From: Streptomyces eurocidicus
GTDB lineage: Bacteria > Actinomycetota > Actinomycetes > Streptomycetales > Streptomycetaceae
DNA length: 64,000 nucleotides
Direction: 5' to 3'
Assembly (NCBI RefSeq): GCF_002891295.1
Contig: NZ_LGUI01000003.1
Location: 1 to 64,000 of the forward strand
The notes under the pieces were generated by a model. It had not been told where the DNA came from, searched no databases, and worked only from the letters and a program-made list of their open reading frames with translations. The position numbers and the translations under genes are program-made. Positions 17,220 through 24,605 of this stretch are shown here, one piece after another (within the stretch, counting starts at the first letter, position 1; each line of letters opens with the position of its first letter).

Positions 17220-18497
17220 GTGCAGCGGCGGCGGTTCTTGGGTCTGACGGCGACGGGTGCCGCCACGGCGGCGTTGGCGCCCGCTCTGACGGCGTGCGGC
17301 AGCGAAGGGTCGGGCACCACGACGCTGAAGCTGGTCGCGGCCGACTACGGCGACAAGCCGGGCAACAGCTCGAAGAAGTACTGGGACACCCTCGCGCGCG
17401 AATTCCACGAGCAGCACGGCAAGATCAAGATCGATGTTGAGGTCTACAGCTGGAACGACGTCGACAAGAAGGTCGCCGAGATGGTCGAGGCCGGCAAGGC
17501 CCCCGACCTCGCGCAGATCGGCGCCTACGCCGACTTCGCCGCCGAAGGCAAGCTCTACTCCGCCGAGCAGCTGCTCACCGTCCCCACCCAGGCCGACCTC
17601 ATCGCCTCGATCGCCAAGGCCGGCGAGGTGCACCGGGTGCAGTACGGGCTGCCCTTCGTCTCCTCCACCCGTCTGCTCTTCTGCAACAAGACGCTCTTCG
17701 CCCAGGCCGGCATAGCCAAGCCGCCGGAGAGCTGGGACGAGCTCAAGGCGGCCGCCACCAAGCTGAAGGCCGTCAAGGGCGTCACGATGCCCTTCGGGCT
17801 GCCGCTCGGCCCCGAGGAGGCACCCGCCGAGACGATGCTGTGGATGCTCAGCGGCGGCGGTGGCTACACCGATCACAATGGCGCGTACGTCATCTACTCG
17901 CCGGAGAACGTCAAGACTTTCGAGTGGCTACGCGACGATCTCGTCGGCGCCGGCCTCACCGGCTCCGGCGACCCCGCCCGCACCAACCGCCAGGATGTCT
18001 TCGACGCGTTCTGCCGGGGCGAGGTCGGCATGCTCCACGGCCACCCCACGCTGATGCAGCAGGCCAACGCCAAGGGCGTGAAGTTCATTACCGCGCCGCT
18101 GCCCGGCATCAAGGGCAAGGCGAAGTCGACCATGGGCGTCGCCGACTGGATGATGGCCTTCAAGCAGAACGGCCACCGCGAACAGATCGGCCAGTTCCTC
18201 GACTTCGTCTACAGCACCAAGAACGTCCTGGACTTCACCGGCCAGTACGACCTGCTGCCCGTGACCTCCAGCGCCCTGGCCGCGATGCACGGCGACGACA
18301 AGCACAAGGACCTGCGGCAGTTCCTGGAGCAGGTGGAGAACGCCACCTTCTACCCCGCCGACAAGACCTCCTGGGCCCAGGTGAGCAAGGAGCTCAAGGA
18401 GAAGATCGGCTCCGTGGTCAAGAAGGGCGGCGACCCGTCCAGCGTGCTCAGCGAGATCAAGCGCGACGCCGACGCCCGGGAGATCGCGGATCGTTAG
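17220..18497 (+). CDS. Sugar-binding lipoprotein (ABC solute-binding family 1)
   Basis: 425-residue extracellular solute-binding protein. A Tat/Sec-type leader with RRRFLG is followed by a lipobox LTACG (about 23-27), so the mature protein is a lipoprotein anchored by Cys26. The body has the usual two-lobe family features (FVSSTRLLFCNKTLF, YDLLPV near the C terminus). GTG start at 17220 with GGCGGGAAG about ten bases upstream. No permease or ATPase gene is adjacent, so it must use a transporter encoded elsewhere. Its place in the amino-sugar block suggests a chitin- or GalNAc-derived ligand. Confidence 0.88.
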   Translation: MQRRRFLGLTATGAATAALAPALTACGSEGSGTTTLKLVAADYGDKPGNSSKKYWDTLAREFHEQHGKIKIDVEVYSWNDVDKKVAEMVEAGKAPDLAQIGAYADFAAEGKLYSAEQLLTVPTQADLIASIAKAGEVHRVQYGLPFVSSTRLLFCNKTLFAQAGIAKPPESWDELKAAATKLKAVKGVTMPFGLPLGPEEAPAETMLWMLSGGGGYTDHNGAYVIYSPENVKTFEWLRDDLVGAGLTGSGDPARTNRQDVFDAFCRGEVGMLHGHPTLMQQANAKGVKFITAPLPGIKGKAKSTMGVADWMMAFKQNGHREQIGQFLDFVYSTKNVLDFTGQYDLLPVTSSALAAMHGDDKHKDLRQFLEQVENATFYPADKTSWAQVSKELKEKIGSVVKKGGDPSSVLSEIKRDADAREIADR

Positions 18498-18507
18498 GCT
18501 GCGTGAC

Positions 18508-18759
18508 GTGAGCGCGAACGATTCGGACGACGAGTCCGGCCTCTCCGAGCGGGACCGCGCCGTCCTCGCCCTGGAGCGGCGGACCTGGCCCGGCCCCGGC
18601 GCGAAGGAGCGGGCCGTCCGGGAGCGGCTCGGCATCACGCCGACGCGCTACTACCAGCTGCTGAACGCCCTGCTCGACGACGAGCGGGCGCTCGCCCACG
18701 ACCCGGTCACGGTCAACCGGCTGCGGCGGGTCCGCGACGCCCGCCGCGAGCGCCGGTAG
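18508..18759 (+). CDS. DUF3263 protein (small HTH-like)
   Basis: 83-residue protein with the DUF3263 pattern: LSERDRAVLALERRTWPGPG, then GAKERAVRERLGITPTRYYQ and LLNALLDD. The helical TPTRYYQLLN segment resembles an HTH recognition helix. DUF3263 proteins are small conserved actinobacterial proteins, probably DNA-binding; their role is unknown. GTG start, 10 bp after the lipoprotein stop, so it is probably cotranscribed with it. Confidence 0.85.
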   Translation: MSANDSDDESGLSERDRAVLALERRTWPGPGAKERAVRERLGITPTRYYQLLNALLDDERALAHDPVTVNRLRRVRDARRERR

Positions 18760-19088
18760 CCGCTCCCCGGCGAAGGGGGGCGGAAAAGGAACCCCCATCA
18801 CCGATGCCACCGTCCACCTCCGCACCGTCGAGGACGAACAGAACGTCCAACCCCTCCCACGACGACACCAAAACCATGCCCGACCAGCGGAAACTCAGTG
18901 ACCACATCAGGAAGACAACGGCTTCTCAAGCGTCGGCCGGGCTGATTTCAGCCCGGCCGACGCTTGAGGCCACCGCGCGGTAGCGCGGAAAAGGGGGCTC
19001 GGAGGCTCGCCCCCGGTCACGGGAAGGGCCGGGGCTGGGGAAAGATCCGCCCAGCGGGCACCGGCAAGGGGCAGCCGCCCGCGAACCA
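18760..19088. other. Intergenic debris before nagK
   Basis: No intact gene. At about 18795-18843 the plus strand reads ITDATVHLRTVEDEQN, which resembles the N terminus of a GNAT acetyltransferase and then degenerates. It is followed by the inverted repeat at 18925-18968 and a diverged copy of the dispersed GC block (about 19000-19066). Confidence 0.4.
18925..18968. repeat. Perfect inverted repeat of a dispersed family
   Basis: Arms 18925-18945 and 18948-18968 are perfectly complementary over 21 bp (CTCAAGCGTCGGCCGGGCTG type). They match the arms at 11647-11714 at most positions. The symmetry would allow a bidirectional terminator or a REP-like element. Confidence 0.8.
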
Positions 19089-19104
19089 CGTGGACTAGAC
19101 CTTT
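19089..19104 (+). promoter_or_regulatory. DasR-like operator upstream of nagK-nagA
   Basis: CGTGGACTAGACCTTT matches 11 of 16 positions of the DasR consensus, including the GAC-TAGACC core. It lies 28-43 bp before the nagK GTG, overlapping the expected promoter. DasR control of nagKA is established in S. coelicolor, so this is a likely functional site. Confidence 0.65.
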
Positions 19105-19131
19105 CACCACGCCACACGCGACACTGTCCCC

Positions 19132-20085
19132 GTGAACCACGTCATCGCCCTCGACGTAGGCGGCACCGCCATCAAGGCCGCCCTCGTCGCCCCCGACCAC
19201 CGCCTCCTCCACGAGGCCCGTCGGCCCACCGGCCGCGAGCGGGGCCCGGAGGCGGTCGTGAGCGGCATCCTGGACTTCGCCGCCGAGCTCCGGGAGCTGG
19301 GGCGGCAGCGGTACGGCCGGCCGGCCGAGGCCGCGGGCGTGGCCGTGCCGGGCATCGTCGACGACGAGGCGGGCACCGCCGTCTACGCCGCGAACCTGGG
19401 CTGGCGCGACGTCCCCCTCCGCGACCTGCTGAGCGTCAGGCTCGACGGGACGCCCGTCGCGCTCGGCCACGACGTCCGCACCGGCGGCCTCGCCGAGGGC
19501 CGGGTGGGCGCGGGCCGGGGCGCCGACCGCTTCCTGTTCGTACCGCTGGGCACGGGCATCGCGGGCGCGATAGGCATCGACGGCCGCATCGAGAAGGGCG
19601 CCCACGGCTACGCGGGCGAGATCGGCCACATCTCCGTACGCCCGGGCGGCCCGGAGTGCGGCTGCGGCGGCCGCGGCTGCCTGGAGACCCTGGCGTCGGC
19701 GTCGGCGGTGTCCCGCGCCTGGGCGGCGGCGAGCGGCGACCCGGACGCGGACGCGGCGGACTGCGCCAAGGCCGTGGAGTCCGGCGACCCGAGGGCGCGG
19801 GAGGTCTGGCGGGAGGCGGTCGACGCGCTCGCCGACGGCCTGGTCACCGCCCTCACCCTGCTCGACCCGAAGACCTTGATCATCGGCGGTGGGCTGGCCG
19901 AAGCGGGGGAAACCTTGTTCGCTCCCCTGCGCGCCGCCGTCGAGCGGCGGGTCACATTCCAGAAACTCCCCCTGATCGTCCCCGCCGCGCTCGGGGACAC
20001 CGCCGGCTGCCTGGGCGCGGGTCTGCTCGCCTGGGACCTGCTGGCCGCGCAGCAGCCCACCACTCCCACGGAGGTATCCGCCTGA
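19132..20085 (+). CDS. nagK: ROK-family N-acetylglucosamine kinase
   Basis: 317-residue ROK kinase that phosphorylates a free N-acetylhexosamine at C6 with ATP. Motifs: the ATP site IALDVGGTAIKAALV (about 5-19), a catalytic Asp in LGHDVRTGGLAEG (about 105-117), GTGIAGAIGIDG, GEIGHISVRPGG (about 163-174) and the zinc-binding CGCGGRGCLE (about 176-185). Its ATG-less start is GTG at 19132. The stop overlaps the nagA start (TGATG), so the two are translationally coupled. Product feeds nagA. Confidence 0.93.
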   Translation: MNHVIALDVGGTAIKAALVAPDHRLLHEARRPTGRERGPEAVVSGILDFAAELRELGRQRYGRPAEAAGVAVPGIVDDEAGTAVYAANLGWRDVPLRDLLSVRLDGTPVALGHDVRTGGLAEGRVGAGRGADRFLFVPLGTGIAGAIGIDGRIEKGAHGYAGEIGHISVRPGGPECGCGGRGCLETLASASAVSRAWAAASGDPDADAADCAKAVESGDPRAREVWREAVDALADGLVTALTLLDPKTLIIGGGLAEAGETLFAPLRAAVERRVTFQKLPLIVPAALGDTAGCLGAGLLAWDLLAAQQPTTPTEVSA

Positions 20086-21260
20086 TGGTCGAACGAACGG
20101 TTCTCGCCGGTGCCCGCGTGGTGCTGCCGACCGGCGTCGTGGCGGGGGGCCACGTCACGGTGGAGGACGGCCGCATCGCCGGGTGCGGGGTCCAGGACCC
20201 GCCGGGCGCGCGGGACGGACAGCGCACGCTCGACCTCACCGGCCACTGGATCGTCCCCGGCTTCGTCGACGTGCACGTGCACGGCGGCGGTGGCGCGTCG
20301 TTCTCGGCCGGCAGCGCGGAGGAGGCGCTGACGGCGATCCGTACGCACCGCGCGCACGGCACCACGACCATGGTCGCGTCCACGGTCACGGGCGACCTGG
20401 ACGACCTGGCGCGGCAGGCGGCGGTCCTCTCGGAGCTGACCGAGCAGGGCGACCTGGCGGGCATCCACTTCGAGGGCCCGTTCATCTCCCCGCACCGCTG
20501 CGGCGCGCACCAGCCGGAGCTGCTGCGGGACCCGGACCCGGCCGACGTGCGGAAGCTGGTGGACGCGGCGCGCGGCGCGGCCCGGATGATGACGCTGGCC
20601 CCGGAGCTGCCGGGCGGCCTGGACTCGGTCCGGCTGCTCGCCGACCTCGGCGTGATCGCGGCCGTCGGCCACACGGACTCGACGTACGAGGCGACGCTCG
20701 ACGCGGTCGAGGCGGGCGCGACCGTCGCGACGCACCTCTTCAACGCGATGCCGTCGCTGCTGCACCGCGCGCCGGGCCCGATCGCGGCGCTGCTGGAGGA
20801 CGACCGGGTCACGGTCGAGCTGATCAACGACGGTACGCATCTGCACCCGGCCGTCCTTGAACTGGCGTTCGCCCGCGCGGGCGCGGACCGGGTCGCGTTC
20901 ATCACGGACGCGATGGGCGCGGCCGGGATGAACGACGGGATGTATCCGCTCGGCCCCATGAGCGTCGAGGTCAAGGACGGGGTGGCGCGCATCGCCGACG
21001 GCCCGACGGCGGGTTCGATCGCGGGCTCGACGCTGACGCTCGACACGGCGTTCAAGCGGGCCGTGACGGTCGACCGGCTGCCCGTCGAGGACGCGGTACG
21101 GGCCCTGTCGGCGAACCCGGCGCGGCTGCTGGGCGTCGGCGACCGGGTCGGCTCGCTGGAGCCCGGCAAGGACGCGGACCTCGTCGTGCTCGACGCGTCG
21201 TACGACCTGGTGGGCGTGATGCGCAAGGGCGAATGGGTGGTCTCTCCCGAAGCGCGGTAG
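20085..21260 (+). CDS. nagA: N-acetylglucosamine-6-phosphate deacetylase
   Basis: 391-residue amidohydrolase that removes acetate from GlcNAc-6-P (or GalNAc-6-P). Visible sites: VPGFVDVHVHGGGG (about 60-73), metal-binding Glu in GIHFEGPFISPHRCGAH (about 126-142), His in AVGHTDSTYE (about 190-199) and THLFNAMPSLLHR (about 215-227), and the catalytic Asp in FITDAMGAAGM (about 271-281). Its ATG overlaps the nagK stop. It should also accept the GlcNAc-6-P released by MurQ. Whether GlcNAc-6-P or GalNAc-6-P is preferred cannot be read from sequence, and the PfkB and aldolase downstream leave the GalNAc option open. Confidence 0.94.
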   Translation: MVERTVLAGARVVLPTGVVAGGHVTVEDGRIAGCGVQDPPGARDGQRTLDLTGHWIVPGFVDVHVHGGGGASFSAGSAEEALTAIRTHRAHGTTTMVASTVTGDLDDLARQAAVLSELTEQGDLAGIHFEGPFISPHRCGAHQPELLRDPDPADVRKLVDAARGAARMMTLAPELPGGLDSVRLLADLGVIAAVGHTDSTYEATLDAVEAGATVATHLFNAMPSLLHRAPGPIAALLEDDRVTVELINDGTHLHPAVLELAFARAGADRVAFITDAMGAAGMNDGMYPLGPMSVEVKDGVARIADGPTAGSIAGSTLTLDTAFKRAVTVDRLPVEDAVRALSANPARLLGVGDRVGSLEPGKDADLVVLDASYDLVGVMRKGEWVVSPEAR

Positions 21261-21286
21261 TTTCTCCCGCCCCTGACGGGGCATCG

Positions 21287-21330
21287 AACAGCGGCGGCGG
21301 TGCCCACGGTCTGGGCCTGCCGCCGCTGTT
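21287..21330 (+). terminator. Intrinsic terminator after nagA
   Basis: A 12-bp stem (21287-21298 with 21319-21330), with right arm GCCGCCGCTGTT, runs into further T residues. It lies 27 bp after the nagA stop and separates it from the kinase-aldolase genes. Confidence 0.75.
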
Positions 21331-21365
21331 TTGGCATGATCGCTCGCGCAGTCGTCATACAGCAG

Positions 21366-21420
21366 CCGTCATACGGCGGTCGTCATACGGCGGTCGTCAT
21401 ACGGCGGTCGTCATACGGCG
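21366..21420. repeat. 14-bp tandem repeat
   Basis: The unit GTCATACGGCGGTC is repeated four times head to tail, the last copy partial. A run of ACACCGC words follows to about 21485. It lies in the 250-bp gap between nagA and the PfkB gene. Confidence 0.85.
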
Positions 21421-21516
21421 ACACACCGCAGACACCGCACGGACACCGCACCGACACCGCAGAAGCACCGCCGTCGACACCGCCGTCACGCCGGCCTGGT
21501 CATGGGAGAGCCGCCG

Positions 21517-22479
21517 ATGATCCTTACGGTCACGCTCAACACCGCGCTCGACCTGACGTATCACGTCCCACGCCTGGAGCCGCACGGCTCGCACCGCGTC
21601 ACCGAGGTCACGGAACGGGCGGGCGGCAAGGGGCTCAACGTGGCGCGGGTGCTGGCCGCGCTGGGGCACGACACGGTCGTCACGGGGTTCGTCGGGGGCT
21701 CGACGGGCAGCACCGTGCGCCGCCTGCTGGCCGAGAGCGCCCCGAGCGAGGGCATCGCGGTCGGCGGGGTCGCGGGTACGGCGGGCAGGCTGACGGACGC
21801 GCTCGTCCCGATCGGCGGGCGTACGCGCCGCACGGTCGGCGTCGTGGACGCCTCGACGGGCGACACCACCCAGCTGAACGAACCGGGCCCGGACGTCACG
21901 CCCAAGGAGTGGGCGGGATTCGCCGACGCCTACGCCCGGCTCCTGCCGGAGGCCCGCGCGGTGGCGCTGTGCGGCAGCCTGCCACCGGGGGTCCCGGTCG
22001 GCGCGTACGCCCTGCTCGTACGGAAGGCACGGGCGCTGGGCGTGCCGGTGCTGCTGGACACGAGCGGCGAGCCGCTGCGCCGCGCGGTGGCCGCGCGCCC
22101 GGACGTGGTCAAGCCGAACGCCGAGGAACTGGCGGCTCTCACGGGCTCCACGGAGCCGCTGCGGGCGGCCCTGGACACCAGGCGGCGCGGCGCCCACGCG
22201 GTCGCGGCGACGCTGGGCCCGGCCGGGATGCTGGCCGTGACCCCCGACGGGACGTGGCGCGCGGCACCGCCCCGCCGGATACCCGGCAACCCGACGGGCG
22301 CGGGCGACTCGGCCTCCGCGGCCCTGCTGTCGGGCTGGGTGGAGAACCTTCCGTGGCCGGACCGGATCGCGCGGGCGGTGGCCCTGTCGGCGGCGACGGT
22401 ACGGACGCCGGCGGCCGGGGAGTTCGACGCGGCGGCGTACGAGGCGCTGTTGCCGCAGGTGAAGGTGGCACAGGCGTAG
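21517..22479 (+). CDS. PfkB-family sugar-phosphate kinase (1-phosphofructokinase/tagatose-6-P kinase type)
   Basis: 320-residue ribokinase-fold kinase. MILTVTLNTALDLTYHV at the N terminus and GGKGLNVARVLAALG (about 37-51) mark the LacC/FruK branch; the anion hole and catalytic Asp lie in GNPTGAGDSASAALL (about 255-269), and VKPNAEEL is conserved. The ATG at 21517 has GGGAGAG six bases upstream, better than the ATG at 21502. Followed 150 bp later by a class II aldolase, it should make the bisphosphate that the aldolase cleaves; tagatose-6-P or fructose-phosphate are both possible substrates. Confidence 0.86.
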   Translation: MILTVTLNTALDLTYHVPRLEPHGSHRVTEVTERAGGKGLNVARVLAALGHDTVVTGFVGGSTGSTVRRLLAESAPSEGIAVGGVAGTAGRLTDALVPIGGRTRRTVGVVDASTGDTTQLNEPGPDVTPKEWAGFADAYARLLPEARAVALCGSLPPGVPVGAYALLVRKARALGVPVLLDTSGEPLRRAVAARPDVVKPNAEELAALTGSTEPLRAALDTRRRGAHAVAATLGPAGMLAVTPDGTWRAAPPRRIPGNPTGAGDSASAALLSGWVENLPWPDRIARAVALSAATVRTPAAGEFDAAAYEALLPQVKVAQA

Positions 22480-22561
22480 GACGAGGGGGCGGCGCGAGCG
22501 CGGGCACGGGCACGGGCCACCGCGCGGAACGCACGAGAACCCACACCGGCAGACCGCGACC

Positions 22562-22590
22562 CACAGCCCACAGCCCACAGCCCACAGCCA
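22562..22590. repeat. CCCACAG short tandem repeat
   Basis: Four tandem copies of CCCACAG (the last partial) lie between the kinase and aldolase genes, about 40 bp before the aldolase start. Confidence 0.8.
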
Positions 22591-22629
22591 TGAACCGCCC
22601 CTGAACCGTCCCGTCACGGAAGGCCGCTC

Positions 22630-23481
22630 ATGCCCCTGGTACGCACCGCCGAACTCGTCACCGCCGCCCGCGACACGGGCCGCGCGGTCGTCGCCTTCAA
22701 CGTCATCACCCTGGAGCACGCGGAGGCGATCGCGGCGGGCGCGGAACGCGCGGGCGCGCCGGCGATCCTTCAGATCTCGGAGAACGCCGTGAAGTTCCAC
22801 GGCGGGGACGTGGGCCCCCTCGCGGCCGCGACGGCGGCCGTGGCGGCGGCGTCCGGGGCCCGGCTGGCCCTCCACCTCGACCACGTCGAGTCCCCGGACC
22901 TGCTGCGCGCGGCGCACGCGCACGGCTTCGGCTCGGTCATGTTCGACGCATCGAAGCGCGGCTACGGGGAGAACGTCAAGGCGACGGCGGAAGCGGTCCG
23001 TTGGGGCCACGAACGCGGCATCTGGGTGGAAGCGGAACTGGGCCGCGTCGGCGGCAAGGCGGACGAGCCCCCGCTGGACGCCCACGCGCCGGGCGTCCGC
23101 ACGGACCCGGCGGAGGCGGCGGCCTACGTGGCCGACACGGGCGTCGACGCCCTGGCCGTGGCGGTGGGCAGCACCCACGCGATGACCACCCGCACGGCGG
23201 CCCTCGACCACACCCTGATCACGGCCCTCCGCGAGGCCGTCCCGGTCCCCCTGGTCCTGCACGGCTCGTCGGGCGTCCCGGACGGGGAACTCCGCCGCGC
23301 GGTGGCGGCGGGCATGACCAAGATCAACGTAGGCACGGCCCTGAACACGGCTTTCACAGGCGCGGTACGGGCGTTCCTGGAGGCCCACCCGTCGACGACG
23401 GACCCGCGCAGGTATCTGGTTCCCGCGCGGGAGGCGATGACGGGGGCGGTGGAGGGGTTCCTGCGGGCGGTCGCGGGCTGA
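22630..23481 (+). CDS. Class II fructose/tagatose-bisphosphate aldolase (GatY/KbaY type)
   Basis: 283-residue zinc-dependent aldolase that splits a ketohexose-1,6-bisphosphate into DHAP and glyceraldehyde-3-P. Zinc ligands and active-site motifs: HLDHVES (about 78-84), FDASKRGYGENV (about 104-115), EAELGRVGG (about 134-142), HGSSGVPD (about 214-221) and KINVGTALN (about 235-243). The short length and lack of long insertions fit the GatY/KbaY branch better than glycolytic FbaA. ATG preceded by GGAAGG. It is the last gene of the amino-sugar block and abuts a convergent gene by 3 bp. Confidence 0.88.
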   Translation: MPLVRTAELVTAARDTGRAVVAFNVITLEHAEAIAAGAERAGAPAILQISENAVKFHGGDVGPLAAATAAVAAASGARLALHLDHVESPDLLRAAHAHGFGSVMFDASKRGYGENVKATAEAVRWGHERGIWVEAELGRVGGKADEPPLDAHAPGVRTDPAEAAAYVADTGVDALAVAVGSTHAMTTRTAALDHTLITALREAVPVPLVLHGSSGVPDGELRRAVAAGMTKINVGTALNTAFTGAVRAFLEAHPSTTDPRRYLVPAREAMTGAVEGFLRAVAG

Positions 23482-23484
23482 GGG

Positions 23485-24408
23485 CTACCTCGGCGCCAAG
23501 GAGACCCAGTCGAGGTGCGACTCGCACTTGTTGCCGCTCTCGCAGGAGATCTTGACGGTGTTCTTGCCCGCCTTGAGCGTCACGTACTGCCAGGACGTGT
23601 ACCAGACCTCGCTGTAGGCCGTGGAGCCGTAGTTGCGCATCGCTATCGACCGGTCGTCGCGCTTCCCGTTAGTGGTAACCGAGAGGCTGGCGTCCGTGCC
23701 GGGCACGCCGTAGCGGAGGTTCAGCTTGTACTCGCCCGCAGCCTTCACCTCCACCTCCCACTCGATTCCGGCACCCGGCTTGTTCATGCCCTCGATGTAG
23801 GTGTTGCCGTCGGCCTCGGCGCCCTTCACGTCCTTCGCCGTGGTCGCCCCGCCCAGCAGCCGCAGGCTGGCCGCGTCCCGCTTCTGGAGCCCCGCCGCCG
23901 AGGGATTGCTCGGCTGCTGCTTCTTCTCCGGCTCCTTGGGCTTGTCGCCCTTCTTCCCGTCGTCCTCGGCCGGCTTGTCGTCCCCGCCGCCCGTCGCCCC
24001 CGCCTGCGTGCTGCTCTTGCCGTCGCCGCTGTTGGTCATCATCGCGACGCCGATCCCGCCCGCGACCACCGCCACGACGGCGATCGCCGCGATCAGCAGC
24101 CCGCGCCGCTTCGGGCGCGGGGCGTGGCCGCCCGGGGCGGCCGGGGGCATCGGCTGGCGCGGGGCGCCGCCCGGGAGCGTCTCCGGGGCCGCGTAGTGCG
24201 GCGCCGGGGACTGCTGGCGCGGGGGCTGCGGGCCGTACTGGCGGGAGCCGACCGGGCGGACCTGGTGGTACGAGGTGCGGGGGACGCCGGGCCGGCGCTC
24301 TTCCGGGCCGCTGTCGGCGCTGTTCCCGTCGCCGCCTTCCGAGCGGTACAGGTGCGCGAACGGGTCGTCGTTCTCCGGCGTTCCCGTGCCGTTATTACCG
24401 GCCGTCAT
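23485..24408 (-). CDS. Membrane-anchored carbohydrate-binding-module protein
   Basis: 307-residue protein. Residues 1-100 are disordered and rich in Pro, Gln and Gly; a single membrane helix (about 103-125, GLLIAAIAVVAVVAGGIGV) follows basic PRPKRR, giving an N-in/C-out type II topology. A charged Lys/Asp/Pro linker (about 130-170) leads to a beta-sandwich CBM6/35-like domain (about 175-307) with NTYIEGMN, YKLNLRYG and a C-terminal HLDWVSL. It probably sits on the cell surface and holds glycans. No catalytic residues are apparent. Exact CBM family uncertain. Confidence 0.8.
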   Translation of the reverse strand: MTAGNNGTGTPENDDPFAHLYRSEGGDGNSADSGPEERRPGVPRTSYHQVRPVGSRQYGPQPPRQQSPAPHYAAPETLPGGAPRQPMPPAAPGGHAPRPKRRGLLIAAIAVVAVVAGGIGVAMMTNSGDGKSSTQAGATGGGDDKPAEDDGKKGDKPKEPEKKQQPSNPSAAGLQKRDAASLRLLGGATTAKDVKGAEADGNTYIEGMNKPGAGIEWEVEVKAAGEYKLNLRYGVPGTDASLSVTTNGKRDDRSIAMRNYGSTAYSEVWYTSWQYVTLKAGKNTVKISCESGNKCESHLDWVSLAPR

Positions 24409-24605
24409 CCCCTGTCACTCCCAACCTGGTATGACCATCGGCGCCCACGTGCGTACGCGTCAGGGACCGCCGCTGCCGAGCCGGGGCGGCCCGGGAGGCT
24501 CAAACGGTCCGGATGGCCAAAAATTCACGATCATTCACGGTACGCGGCGGTGCCGCATCGGCGCAGCCTACCCCGATACGGCGATACCACGCCCTGGTAC
24601 GGACC

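Noticed and set aside
21366..21485. Tandem repeats after nagA as a CRISPR or iteron array
   Set aside because: 14-bp units without spacers and no replication or cas gene nearby.
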